A DNA stretch of 8,692 nucleotides from Gammaproteobacteria bacterium. Lineage in GTDB: Bacteria > Pseudomonadota > Gammaproteobacteria > Methylococcales > UBA2780. Below, piece by piece: positions 1 through 6,712 of this stretch. Where the stretch lies: assembly GCA_003646305.1 (NCBI GenBank), contig QNFJ01000081.1, positions 1-8,692 of the forward strand. Reading direction: 5' to 3'. Both the position numbers and the translations under genes were made by a program. The notes below the pieces were generated by a model. The model saw only the letters and a program-made list of their open reading frames with translations. It did no database searches and had not been told where the DNA came from. Numbering within the stretch: the first letter of the stretch is position 1; each line of letters starts with the position of its first letter.

Positions 1-407
1 CTTAAACTGCCAATGAGTTTTTTGATGCGACCCGGACGCCACGCCCAAACAGTTGGGCTGACATAGTGAACCGTTGGAATTTTGGCCTGAAAAAGTTTCC
101 TCTCAAGTGCCAGATTAAAATCTGGCGCATCAACACCAATAAAAATATCGGGTGGATTCTGGATAAAATGGTTAAAGAGATTTTTCCTGATCGATAAAAG
201 CTCAGGTAGATGGCGTAGCACTTCAAACAGACCGAACACCGACAACCGCTCTAAGGGCCACAATGCTTTACAACCTTCGGCTTTCATTAAAGGGCCTGCA
301 ATACCTTCAAATTGAGCATCAGGATGAAGCTTCTTGATCTGTTTAATCAAACCCGCAGCCAGTACATCACCTGAGGGTTCTCCAGCAACAATACCTATAC
401 GAAGCAT
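1..407 (-). CDS. lpxB: Lipid-A-disaccharide synthase, N-terminal 135 codons (runs off the left edge)
   Basis: LpxB joins UDP-2,3-diacylglucosamine to 2,3-diacylglucosamine 1-phosphate (lipid X) to form the lipid A disaccharide at the inner face of the cytoplasmic membrane. Reading the minus strand from ATG at 407 gives an uninterrupted frame to the window edge, beginning MLRIGIVAGEPSGD. This is the conserved GT19-family N terminus, with the glycine-rich VAGEPSGD loop. Further on come VGVDAPDFN-like residues (GVDAPDFN near 91-98) and VHYVSPTVWAWRPGRI (near 112-127), the latter a hallmark of LpxB. About 380 residues are usual, so roughly the last two thirds lie outside the window. The ATG lies 41 nt after the lpxA stop. 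The sequence before it has only a weak ribosome-binding site (GGG about 9 nt upstream), so translation may rely partly on the preceding gene. Position as last visible gene of the operon agrees with the family's usual context. Confidence 0.95.
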   Translation of the reverse strand, partial: MLRIGIVAGEPSGDVLAAGLIKQIKKLHPDAQFEGIAGPLMKAEGCKALWPLERLSVFGLFEVLRHLPELLSIRKNLFNHFIQNPPDIFIGVDAPDFNLALERKLFQAKIPTVHYVSPTVWAWRPGRIKKLIGSL

Positions 408-448
408 AGTAAGTAACCCACACCCAACAAAAGCCTGTTTACAACCGC

Positions 449-1219
449 TTAGCGCAAAATACTACGGTCTGATTTGGCTATAAAATCAATAATTTCCTGA
501 ATAGATCCATCACCCCTGGAGCTTGCCTCCAACTGCTGAATCGCATCATTTAACAACAGCCCAGATTTATAAATGACTTTATAGGCATTGCGAATACGTG
601 AAATCTCTTCACTCTCATAACCCCGCCTTTTTAAACCTTCACTATTGATACTATATGGCCTAGTGGGTAAACCGCCAACCATAACAAATGGGAGAATATC
701 TTTGGTAATTTGGCTCGCCATCGCTGCAAACGCGTGTTGGCCAATTTTGCAGAACTGATGGACTAATGTAAAACCACCTAGAATGACCTGATCGCCAATT
801 TCCACATGCCCAGCCAAAGAGGCCGAGTTGGACATGATAACCCCGTTCCCGATCAGGCAGTCATGGGCAACATGCGTGTAAGCCATAAAAAGGTTATCGT
901 CACCTATTTTCGTCAAACCTTTGTCTTGAATGGTCCCTCTATGAATCGTGCAAGACTCACGAAAGACATTATTATTCCCAATCAAGAGTTCGGTTGGCTC
1001 TCCTGCATACTTTTTATCCTGAGGCGCTTCACCGATCGAGGAAAATTGAAAGAAACGGTTATTCTCACCAATTGTTGTCGGGCCAGAAATAACAACATGA
1101 GGGCCAATAACCGTACCCGCACCAATCTTTACATCTGAACCAATAATTGAGAAGGGCCCGACAGAAACATCTTCTGCCAACTCTGCCCCTTTATCAATAA
1201 CGGCGCGAGGATCGATCAA
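449..1219 (-). CDS. lpxA: UDP-N-acetylglucosamine O-acyltransferase (first step of lipid A synthesis)
   Basis: LpxA moves a 3-hydroxyacyl chain from acyl-ACP to the 3-OH of UDP-GlcNAc in the cytoplasm. The 256-residue protein (E. coli 262) is a left-handed beta-helix of hexapeptide repeats (about 1-185), followed by a helical C-terminal ACP-binding region (SEGLKRRGYESEEI...). Catalytic His119 in THVAHDC matches E. coli His125; His116, His138 (LAGHV) and His154 (LVHQFC) are also present. Met167 (FAAMAS) occupies the acyl-ruler position, which is Gly173 in E. coli and Met in Pseudomonas aeruginosa; by known family behaviour this predicts a C10 rather than C14 chain. I chose the TTG at 1219 because homologues begin at (M)IDPRA and because GGAG lies 7 nt upstream. 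A GTG at 1243 in the same frame would add eight residues that do not resemble the family. The start overlaps the fabZ stop by 4 nt (TTGA), suggesting translational coupling. Confidence 0.95.
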   Translation of the reverse strand: MIDPRAVIDKGAELAEDVSVGPFSIIGSDVKIGAGTVIGPHVVISGPTTIGENNRFFQFSSIGEAPQDKKYAGEPTELLIGNNNVFRESCTIHRGTIQDKGLTKIGDDNLFMAYTHVAHDCLIGNGVIMSNSASLAGHVEIGDQVILGGFTLVHQFCKIGQHAFAAMASQITKDILPFVMVGGLPTRPYSINSEGLKRRGYESEEISRIRNAYKVIYKSGLLLNDAIQQLEASSRGDGSIQEIIDFIAKSDRSILR

Positions 1220-1656
1220 ACACCCTCTCCAGGTGATGCACACATGATCTCAACCGTTGCAACAACCTTATCATCGACCCGAGCCGTGCAGGCAAAACTC
1301 CAGATATTCCTGCGTTCTTTAATCTTAATCGCCTCAAGCATAAGCTGGTCACCCGGTGTGACAGGCTTTCTAAAGCGTGCTTTGTTGATTCCGACAAGAT
1401 AATAGGTATTTCCCTTACCCGTTTTCTCTGGCTCACTTTTCATCGCTAACAACCCAGTTGCCTGGGCTAATGCCTCAATAATCAAAACTCCCGGCATAAT
1501 TGATTGCCCCGGGAAATGACCCTGAAAAAAAGGTTCGTTATAAGTGACATTTTTAAGCGCAACAAGCCGCTCATTTTTTTCAAATTCAACAACACGATCT
1601 ACCAAAAGAAATGGAAACCGGTGTATCAAATATTCTTGTATCTCTTCTATATCCAC
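1216..1656 (-). CDS. fabZ: 3-hydroxyacyl-[acyl-carrier-protein] dehydratase FabZ
   Basis: FabZ dehydrates 3-hydroxyacyl-ACP to trans-2-enoyl-ACP in type II fatty acid synthesis in the cytoplasm. It draws on the same 3-hydroxyacyl-ACP pool that LpxA and LpxD consume, which explains its place between lpxD and lpxA. The 146-residue protein is a single hot-dog domain of normal length. It begins with the typical DIEEIQEYLIHRFPFLLVDR segment and carries the catalytic His47 in GHFPG and Glu61 in MPGVLIIEALAQ (residues 54-65). The start codon is GTG (1656), with AGGA 7 nt upstream; no better ATG exists and homology starts here. It lies 20 nt after lpxD. The last codons (CASPGEGV) contain the lpxA ribosome-binding site. 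Confidence 0.96.
   Translation of the reverse strand: MDIEEIQEYLIHRFPFLLVDRVVEFEKNERLVALKNVTYNEPFFQGHFPGQSIMPGVLIIEALAQATGLLAMKSEPEKTGKGNTYYLVGINKARFRKPVTPGDQLMLEAIKIKERRNIWSFACTARVDDKVVATVEIMCASPGEGV
1217..1230 (-). promoter_or_regulatory. Ribosome-binding site and TTG start of lpxA within the fabZ end
   Basis: On the minus strand GGAG (1230-1227) is followed by 7 nt and TTG (1219-1217). The TTG shares its last two bases with the fabZ TGA (1218-1216), forming a TTGA overlap like the common ATGA. This decides the lpxA start and suggests that ribosomes finishing fabZ restart on lpxA. Confidence 0.8.
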
Positions 1657-1676
1657 TTATTTATCCTAAATATGCA

Positions 1677-2708
1677 CTAATTTTTAGACCCGATTTCAAT
1701 CTCTTTTTCGGCTTTCTTTAACCGCTTGGCCATCTCATCCAGTTGCTTAAATCGAATAGCACTCTTATGCCAGTCCCTATTTGTTTGCAAAGGTGTTCCA
1801 GATGAATAAACTCCTGCCTCTCTGACCGACTTGGTAACCATCGATCTACCCGTTATATGAACATTATCAGCAACTTTCAGGTGGCCATTGATGACAGTAG
1901 CACCACCGATAGTGCAATTTTTGCCGATCTCCGTACTTCCCGCAATTCCCACACAGCCGGCTATTGCAGTATTTTCTCCAATTCTGACATTGTGTCCAAT
2001 CTGGATCTGATTATCGAGCTTCACCCCATCAAAAATAACTGTATCCTCAATGGCTCCTCGATCGATAGTGGTATTCGCGCCCACCTCAACATCATTGCCC
2101 AGTATAACGCGACCTATTTGAGGAATCTTAATCCATTTATCACCGTCTGGAGCGAGTCCAAAACCATCTGATCCAATCACTGCACCCGAATAAAGAATCA
2201 CCCTCTCACCGAGAATCGATCGATCGTAAATGGTGGCATTCGCATGAATTTTAGAATCTTTAGCAATTTCGACATTATCACCAACCACACAACCGGCACC
2301 AATTTCGACACCTGCCTCTAATACCGTTTTCTCTCCAATGACTGCATTCGGGCCAACATAACAGCTATCGTCAATAACTGCTGATTCTGCAACCACTGCT
2401 GATGGAGCTACTCCACGACGGTCGGGGTCTGGATAAAGTACCTGCGCAATTTTTGCGTATCCCAGATAGGGATTATCGACGATGAGGCAGTTCACAGAGC
2501 ATGACTCTGAATCATCTTTTTTAAGAATCACCGCCGAAGCTGCTGTATTTTGCAATTCAGAGCGATATTTTGAACCTGTCAAAAATGAGATAGCACCACT
2601 TGTGGCACTATCAAGTGCCTCAACTCGGTTAATTAGACAGTCTCCATCACCCTTAAATTCTGCCCCAATAAGCTCTGCTAAATATTGAAGTCGTTGTTCA
2701 ATTGCCAA
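1677..2708 (-). CDS. lpxD: UDP-3-O-(3-hydroxyacyl)glucosamine N-acyltransferase
   Basis: LpxD adds the N-linked 3-hydroxyacyl chain to UDP-3-O-acylglucosamine from acyl-ACP, the third step of lipid A synthesis, in the cytoplasm. The protein has 343 residues (E. coli 341). It shows an N-terminal uridine-binding domain (about 1-100, with ISFLTGSKY at 40-48), a left-handed beta-helix of hexapeptide repeats (about 101-295), and a charged C-terminal helix rich in Lys and Glu (about 317-340). Catalytic His239 in IQIGHNVRIG has the same number as in E. coli. Met290 (GRSMVTK) aligns with E. coli Met290, a residue known to influence acyl-chain selection. The ATG at 2708 has GGAG 5 nt upstream and lies 12 nt after the skp stop. 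Nothing unusual is visible. Confidence 0.97.
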   Translation of the reverse strand: MAIEQRLQYLAELIGAEFKGDGDCLINRVEALDSATSGAISFLTGSKYRSELQNTAASAVILKKDDSESCSVNCLIVDNPYLGYAKIAQVLYPDPDRRGVAPSAVVAESAVIDDSCYVGPNAVIGEKTVLEAGVEIGAGCVVGDNVEIAKDSKIHANATIYDRSILGERVILYSGAVIGSDGFGLAPDGDKWIKIPQIGRVILGNDVEVGANTTIDRGAIEDTVIFDGVKLDNQIQIGHNVRIGENTAIAGCVGIAGSTEIGKNCTIGGATVINGHLKVADNVHITGRSMVTKSVREAGVYSSGTPLQTNRDWHKSAIRFKQLDEMAKRLKKAEKEIEIGSKN

Positions 2709-2720
2709 TGCAGGCTCCGA

Positions 2721-3233
2721 TTATTTCGACCGATACATCTTGGCGAGTTGATCCTGAACCTTTTTGGTCACATCAACAGAACTACTGGCGTAGACGACAC
2801 CTTCTGTAAGAAGTAAATCAAATTTTTCTTTCTTTGCAAGGCGTTTAATCGCCTCATAAACCTTTTTCTGTAACTTACCCAACTCTTCATTTCTGCGAAT
2901 ATTAAAATCTTCGCGGAATTCATTTTGAGTCCGTTTGATATCCCGTGATTTTGAAAGAATATCCCTTTCCAGTTTAAGCTTCTCATCACCACTCATCACA
3001 GCAGCATCTCTTTGTAATTTATCCTGTAATTTTTTGATTTTTTTCTTTTCTGCTAAAAGACGTTTATCGCGTGGCATGAACTCTTTTTCCAGATCTTTTT
3101 TAGCTTTTTCAGCCTGAGGCGCTTTTTCAAGCACTCTGGGAACATTAACGAATCCAATTTTAATGCTGGCCGCATTAGCATTCGATAGCAAAAAAAGGGT
3201 AAAAACAAGCAACACCAAAGAATTTTTAATCAT
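2721..3233 (-). CDS. skp: Periplasmic OMP chaperone Skp (OmpH family)
   Basis: Skp is a trimeric periplasmic chaperone that holds unfolded outer-membrane proteins on their way to the BAM complex. The 170-residue product starts MIKNSLVLLVFTLFLLSNANA, a classic signal peptide with probable cleavage after Ala21 (ANA|ASIK). The mature protein opens with IKIGFVNVPRVLEKAPQAEKA, the conserved OmpH N-terminal strand and helix. A long, highly charged Lys/Glu/Arg helical region (about 42-125) follows, fitting the coiled-coil tentacles, then a return strand (FDLLLTEGVVYASSSVDVT). The frame is open upstream to 3380 inside bamA, but those residues do not resemble the family. The ATG at 3233 directly precedes the signal peptide and has a purine-rich stretch (AGAGATGGAAAG) before it. 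It lies 52 nt downstream of bamA and 12 nt upstream of lpxD. Confidence 0.93.
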   Translation of the reverse strand: MIKNSLVLLVFTLFLLSNANAASIKIGFVNVPRVLEKAPQAEKAKKDLEKEFMPRDKRLLAEKKKIKKLQDKLQRDAAVMSGDEKLKLERDILSKSRDIKRTQNEFREDFNIRRNEELGKLQKKVYEAIKRLAKKEKFDLLLTEGVVYASSSVDVTKKVQDQLAKMYRSK

Positions 3234-3285
3234 CTTTCCATCTCTATTTAAATTTTGAAAACCGCCATTTATTCTACCAAACAAA

Positions 3286-5565
3286 CTAGAACCCCCCTCC
3301 AAAAGAAAACTGGAACTGCTGGATTTCGTCTTCGGGTTGATTATTGATTGGTTGAGCAATACTAAATGATAACGCACCAAAGGGTGACAACCATTTTGCG
3401 GACAACCCTACCGAATAACGAAGCTCTTCCATTTCAAATTCACCATCAGCAAAAACATTACCAACATCAAAAAACGCACTTAACCTAATCGACTGAGTGT
3501 CTTCGATAAAAGGTACGGGAAAAATCACTTCTGCATTTCCTATAACTTTTGTACTCCCACCAAATGCGTCACCATTCGAATCTACGGGTCCAAGCGTATG
3601 ATCCTCATAACCGCGTACTGATTTCGTTCCACCCGCATAATAGTGCTCGAAAAAAGGCAACGCATCCGTATCTCCGTAACCATCTCCGTGCGCGAGATCA
3701 GCATTTATCATAAATGTCAGCGACTCTGTCCAGTAAAAGTAATTCTGCTGCCGATAGCTCAGCTTATAATACTCTAGATCACTCATTGGCACCGTAACTA
3801 ATAGAGAAAGTCTTTTCAACCCACCTTGTGTCGCAAAAACCGCACGGTTTCGAGTGTCGTGCGCCCAGCCGACTGTCGCCTGAACAACGGCGTAGTTATC
3901 TCCATTTTCCTCAACAAAATCATGTACCTCGTCCGAACTAAATTCGGATGTGTACATCGTTGTATCCAGAAAATCAAAATTAAGCCTCAAAGTATCAAAT
4001 TCTCCCAAGGGAATTCCATAATTAACACCAAACCCCCAGCGATCTGCAGAGAAATTAGAGACATTAAGGTCTTCAGTATTGACCTGGCGAACTCTAATAT
4101 CAAAACCTCGACTAATCCCATCAACTGTATGATAGGGATTTAAATAACCGAAATTATAAATCTGATTCGATTCACTTTTATTCAGCGCAAAGCTCACTCT
4201 TTTACCCGTACCTAACACATTATTCTGCGTCACACTGGCATTGAATATGATGCCTTGAGACTGTGAGAAACCAACGCCTCCCATCAAATTTCCGGATGCC
4301 TTTTCCTCAACACTATACTGAACATCTATCTGGTCATTTGTTCCTGGTACTGCCGGCGTTTCAACATTGACCTGTTCAAAATACCCCAACCTGTTCAGCC
4401 TTAATTTTGAAAGTTCTATTAGTGCTGTCGATGCTACAGCAGACTCCATCTGCCGCATCTCTCTTCGAATCACTTCATCACGTGTCCGGGTGTTTCCTAG
4501 CATATTGATTCTGCGGACATAAACACGCTTTCCCGGGTCAACATAAAAAGTCATATCAACTGTTTTATTCTCTTCGTTAATCTCGGGAACCATATTGACA
4601 TTTGCAAAGACAAAACCCTCAACACCCAACCTGGCTGTCAATGCCTTCGACGTTTCAGTTGCTTCTCTACGAGAAAAAATATCACCCGGAGAAACTCTAA
4701 CAAGCGGGAAAAGCTCATCAGGATTGACAATCAAATCTCCAGTTAACTTGACCTTATCAAGCATAAACCGGTCACCTTCCGTTACATTGATGGTGATATA
4801 AATTTCTTTCTTATCCGGCGTAATTGAAACTTGAGTAGAATCAACTAAAAAATTTATATACCCCCTATTCAGGTAAAACGATCTTAGTCGCTCGAGATCT
4901 GCAGACAGTTTTTGTTTAGAATACTGGTCATCCTTGGTGTAAAAAGAGGCTATATTAGGAGTGCTCTGTTCAAACTCTTTCAGCAGCCTTTCATCATCAA
5001 AAGTTTCATTTCCTACTATATTGATTTGTTTGATCTTAGCGACCCGGCCCTCGCTGATATCCACTAAAATCGAGACTCTATTCCTGGGTAGCGGTGTAAC
5101 TTCTGTCTCAATTTTCAGCCCGTATTTACCGTGACTGAAATACTGGCGTCGTAGTTCCTGCTGGACCTTATCAAATAATTGCTGATTAAACACACGACCT
5201 TCTGCAAGACCAATACCCTTCAGTCCCTTGAGAAGATCCTCTGTACTAAGGTCTTTATTCCCTTTGATCTCGATGCTAAAAATGGCCGGTCGCTCGACAA
5301 CATGGACAACTAAATGAGTGCCCTGTTGCTCCATCCGTACATCCTTGAAAAAACCGGTTTTAAAGAGCGTTCGAATCGCTTCGGCTGATCTCTTCTGATC
5401 AATTCTGTCACCGACCTTTATGGGAAGGTAATTAAAAACGGTCCCTGCCGAAATTCTCTGTAGTCCTTCCACTTTAATTTCGCTAACAACAAACGAAGCT
5501 TCTCCCAAAGCTAATCGGCAGAAACAGAGCGCAAAAATAAGCAAAAAAAACGTTTTTTTTATCAT
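3286..5565 (-). CDS. bamA: Outer membrane protein assembly factor BamA (Omp85 family)
   Basis: BamA is the central subunit of the BAM complex and inserts beta-barrel proteins into the outer membrane. The 759-residue precursor (E. coli 810) has a signal peptide at 1-21 (MIKKTFFLLIFALCFCRLALG), possibly ending at residue 23. Five POTRA domains follow, starting near residues 25, 95, 177, 268 and 349; several open with the typical (I/V)xGN signature (IEIKGNKDL, INIVGNETF, INMLGNTRT). The Omp85 barrel runs from about 425 to 759. Loop 6 carries the diagnostic VRGY (650-653) within YYAGGTKSVRGYEDHTLGP. The C-terminal strand ends in Phe (FQFSFGGGF), as expected for a beta-signal. The ATG at 5565 has AGG 4 nt upstream. 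Its first codons contain the palindrome A8-CG-T8. It heads the operon and has its own promoter; rseP, its usual upstream neighbour, is absent. Confidence 0.97.
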   Translation of the reverse strand: MIKKTFFLLIFALCFCRLALGEASFVVSEIKVEGLQRISAGTVFNYLPIKVGDRIDQKRSAEAIRTLFKTGFFKDVRMEQQGTHLVVHVVERPAIFSIEIKGNKDLSTEDLLKGLKGIGLAEGRVFNQQLFDKVQQELRRQYFSHGKYGLKIETEVTPLPRNRVSILVDISEGRVAKIKQINIVGNETFDDERLLKEFEQSTPNIASFYTKDDQYSKQKLSADLERLRSFYLNRGYINFLVDSTQVSITPDKKEIYITINVTEGDRFMLDKVKLTGDLIVNPDELFPLVRVSPGDIFSRREATETSKALTARLGVEGFVFANVNMVPEINEENKTVDMTFYVDPGKRVYVRRINMLGNTRTRDEVIRREMRQMESAVASTALIELSKLRLNRLGYFEQVNVETPAVPGTNDQIDVQYSVEEKASGNLMGGVGFSQSQGIIFNASVTQNNVLGTGKRVSFALNKSESNQIYNFGYLNPYHTVDGISRGFDIRVRQVNTEDLNVSNFSADRWGFGVNYGIPLGEFDTLRLNFDFLDTTMYTSEFSSDEVHDFVEENGDNYAVVQATVGWAHDTRNRAVFATQGGLKRLSLLVTVPMSDLEYYKLSYRQQNYFYWTESLTFMINADLAHGDGYGDTDALPFFEHYYAGGTKSVRGYEDHTLGPVDSNGDAFGGSTKVIGNAEVIFPVPFIEDTQSIRLSAFFDVGNVFADGEFEMEELRYSVGLSAKWLSPFGALSFSIAQPINNQPEDEIQQFQFSFGGGF
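5543..5560. repeat. Perfect 18-bp palindrome A8-CG-T8 inside bamA codons 2-8
   Basis: The plus strand reads AAAAAAAACGTTTTTTTT, which is its own reverse complement. It encodes part of the bamA signal peptide (I-K-K-T-F-F-L). Both homopolymer runs are eight bases long, a length at which polymerase slippage is known to occur. The symmetry may simply follow from Lys codons followed by Phe codons. Confidence 0.9.
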
Positions 5566-5625
5566 TAACCTGACGGGATACCAAGAGGCCTAAATTTAGA
5601 CTGAATTCCTACTAAAGAGCGGCGA

Positions 5626-5654
5626 ATTATAGATGGTTAGCCTTCTTGCCTCAA
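5626..5654 (-). promoter_or_regulatory. Sigma-70-type promoter for the bamA operon
   Basis: On the minus strand, TTGAGG (5654-5649, four of six matches to the -35 consensus) is followed by exactly 17 nt and then TATAAT (5631-5626, a perfect -10). Transcription would start near 5619, giving a leader of about 54 nt before the bamA ATG. This is the best promoter in the window. It indicates that bamA-skp-lpxD-fabZ-lpxA-lpxB begins transcription here rather than from an upstream rseP. Confidence 0.75.
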
Positions 5655-5783
5655 TAGAAAACTGTTTCTCTGGAGCATGAAGCATACGTAACTTCCAAAA
5701 AAAGTAATGGGCGTTAAAAGTAGACAGTTCTCATAGACTAAAAAAGCTGTTCTCCACGAGAATCTCGGCGTTCTTTTCTCCTT

Positions 5784-5812
5784 TTGAACTTATACAATTT
5801 TTTCCGTAAGAT
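5784..5812 (+). promoter_or_regulatory. Sigma-70-type promoter for the outer-membrane barrel gene
   Basis: TTGAAC (5784-5789) and TAAGAT (5807-5812) each match their consensus at four of six positions, with an ideal 17-nt spacer. Transcription would start near 5819, leaving a leader of about 45-50 nt that includes a small GGGC/GCCC stem (5827-5842) ahead of the ribosome-binding site. The same -35 region contains GAACTT, part of a sigma-E -35, but no fitting sigma-E -10 follows at the right distance. Confidence 0.5.
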
Positions 5813-5866
5813 AACTGTTCTATTACGGGCAGCGCTCCGCCCCAGACTCTACTTAGGATGTTGTCA

Positions 5867-6661
5867 ATGAATATAAAATTTCTGCCCGCTTTGATCGTGA
5901 CCTGTCTCTCTGGAGCTACTTTTGCTGGCGAATTTACCGGCATTCACCCATTACAAAGTGATCGCTTTACTTTCGGTGCGGGTAGTTATTTTCAAGATGT
6001 ATCGAGCGATTTTTCTGTTGTTCGACCTGATGGAGGCAAAGGCTCAGTTATTGATAATGACAGCGATCAAAGCACACTGTCGCTATCTGCTATCTGGCGC
6101 ATTACTGACAAATGGAAGTTACAGGGCGAGTATTTTGATATGGAGTCCTCAAATAACAGAGCGTTTTCTCCATCTATTGGTAATCTTGAGTTTGCCGGCA
6201 CTATCGATACAGGGGTAAATGCCGATGTTGCCCGTCTTTTCCTTGGTTATAGCTTTTTAAAATCTCAAAACAGTGAAATTGGCGTAGGGGCTGGGCTCCA
6301 CTATCTCAGCTTGGGCGTCTCTGCAAAAGGCACAGCTTCAGTTAATGGCGCGCCTTTTGCGGGTGTTAGCAAATCGGTTATTGATGACTGGGCGATATTG
6401 CCCAACATTGGACTTTATGCAAATTACGCCTTTTCTCCCAAGTGGTTTATTGGTGGGCGAGTCGATTGGTTAGACGCAACTATCGATGTGTACAATGGCT
6501 CGATATGGAATGCTGAAGCGATGGTTCAATATCAGATGTTTGATCACATGGGTATAGGAATGGCTTACCGCTATGTGAATTTTGGAGTAGAAAAAAATGA
6601 TGACTGGCAACTAGATATTGAAACCACAGGGCCAGTACTGTTTGTAACAGGCAATTTTTAA
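5867..6661 (+). CDS. Exported outer-membrane beta-barrel protein, family not assigned (OmpW / OMP_b-brl-like)
   Basis: I do not recognise a specific family. The 264-residue product has a clean signal peptide, MNIKFLPALIVTCLSGATFA, with probable cleavage before Gly21. The rest is made of alternating-residue amphipathic strands ended by short polar loops: RFTFGAGSYF (33-42), LSLSAIWRI (71-79), WKLQGEYFDM (83-92), ARLFLGYSF (122-130), IGVGAGLHYLSLG (138-150), IGLYANYAF (181-189), WFIGGRVDWLDA (193-204), IGMAYRYVNFG (230-240). The C terminus is VLFVTGNF, and a terminal Phe is typical of BAM substrates. This suggests a small barrel of about 8-10 strands. No catalytic motif is obvious. An ATG at 5858 is in frame, but AGGA lies 8 nt before the ATG at 5867, which also gives the better signal peptide, so I prefer 5867. 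It is divergent from bamA, whose product would insert it. A lipoprotein is unlikely, since Cys13 lies inside the hydrophobic core without a lipobox. Confidence 0.8.
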   Translation: MNIKFLPALIVTCLSGATFAGEFTGIHPLQSDRFTFGAGSYFQDVSSDFSVVRPDGGKGSVIDNDSDQSTLSLSAIWRITDKWKLQGEYFDMESSNNRAFSPSIGNLEFAGTIDTGVNADVARLFLGYSFLKSQNSEIGVGAGLHYLSLGVSAKGTASVNGAPFAGVSKSVIDDWAILPNIGLYANYAFSPKWFIGGRVDWLDATIDVYNGSIWNAEAMVQYQMFDHMGIGMAYRYVNFGVEKNDDWQLDIETTGPVLFVTGNF

Positions 6662-6712
6662 TTTCTTCTTTGAAGATATGACGGGAGGAATTAAACCTGA
6701 TTTATCCAGAGC

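Larger units (their letters stand above)
5566..5866. other. Divergent intergenic region between bamA and the barrel-protein gene
   Basis: About 300 bases lie between the two divergent starts. They hold the bamA promoter (5626-5654) and the plus-strand promoter (5784-5812). In between is an AT-rich spacer with several CTGTTCTC-like words (5661, 5724, 5746, 5813) and a small CGAGA/TCTCG inverted repeat (5757-5767). A short GGGC/GCCC hairpin (5827-5842) would fall in the plus-strand leader. I see no convincing coding sequence or terminator here. Confidence 0.7.

Noticed and set aside
2..226. Minus-strand frame of 74 residues at the left edge
   Set aside because: It is an out-of-frame shadow of lpxB. 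The real lpxB frame runs from 407 to the edge without a stop.
806..1138. Plus-strand frame of 110 residues antisense to lpxA
   Set aside because: It lies fully inside a strongly conserved gene, has no family resemblance, and shows no ribosome-binding site or promoter that I can support.
1220..1243. GTG at 1243 as the lpxA start
   Set aside because: It would add MCITWRGC, which is unlike LpxA N termini, and overlap fabZ by 28 nt. The TTG at 1219 has better homology and a better-placed ribosome-binding site.
3234..3380. Upstream extension of skp to 3380
   Set aside because: The extra 49 residues lie within bamA and would bury the signal peptide. The ATG at 3233 gives a typical exported Skp.
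3826..4143. Plus-strand frame of 105 residues antisense to bamA
   Set aside because: It is a chance open frame opposite the BamA barrel, with no recognisable protein features.
5879..5905. Possible lipoprotein signal at Cys13 of the barrel protein
   Set aside because: The residues before Cys (I-V-T) do not form a lipobox, and a normal signal-peptidase I site follows at Ala20.
5731..5943. Minus-strand frame of 70 residues in the divergent region
   Set aside because: It overlaps the start of the barrel-protein gene on the other strand, and its composition does not look protein-like. It would also cover the plus-strand promoter.
6664..6676. TCTTC-TTT-GAAGA hairpin just after the barrel-protein gene, considered as a terminator
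   Set aside because: The stem is only 5 bp and AT-rich, and no T-run follows.
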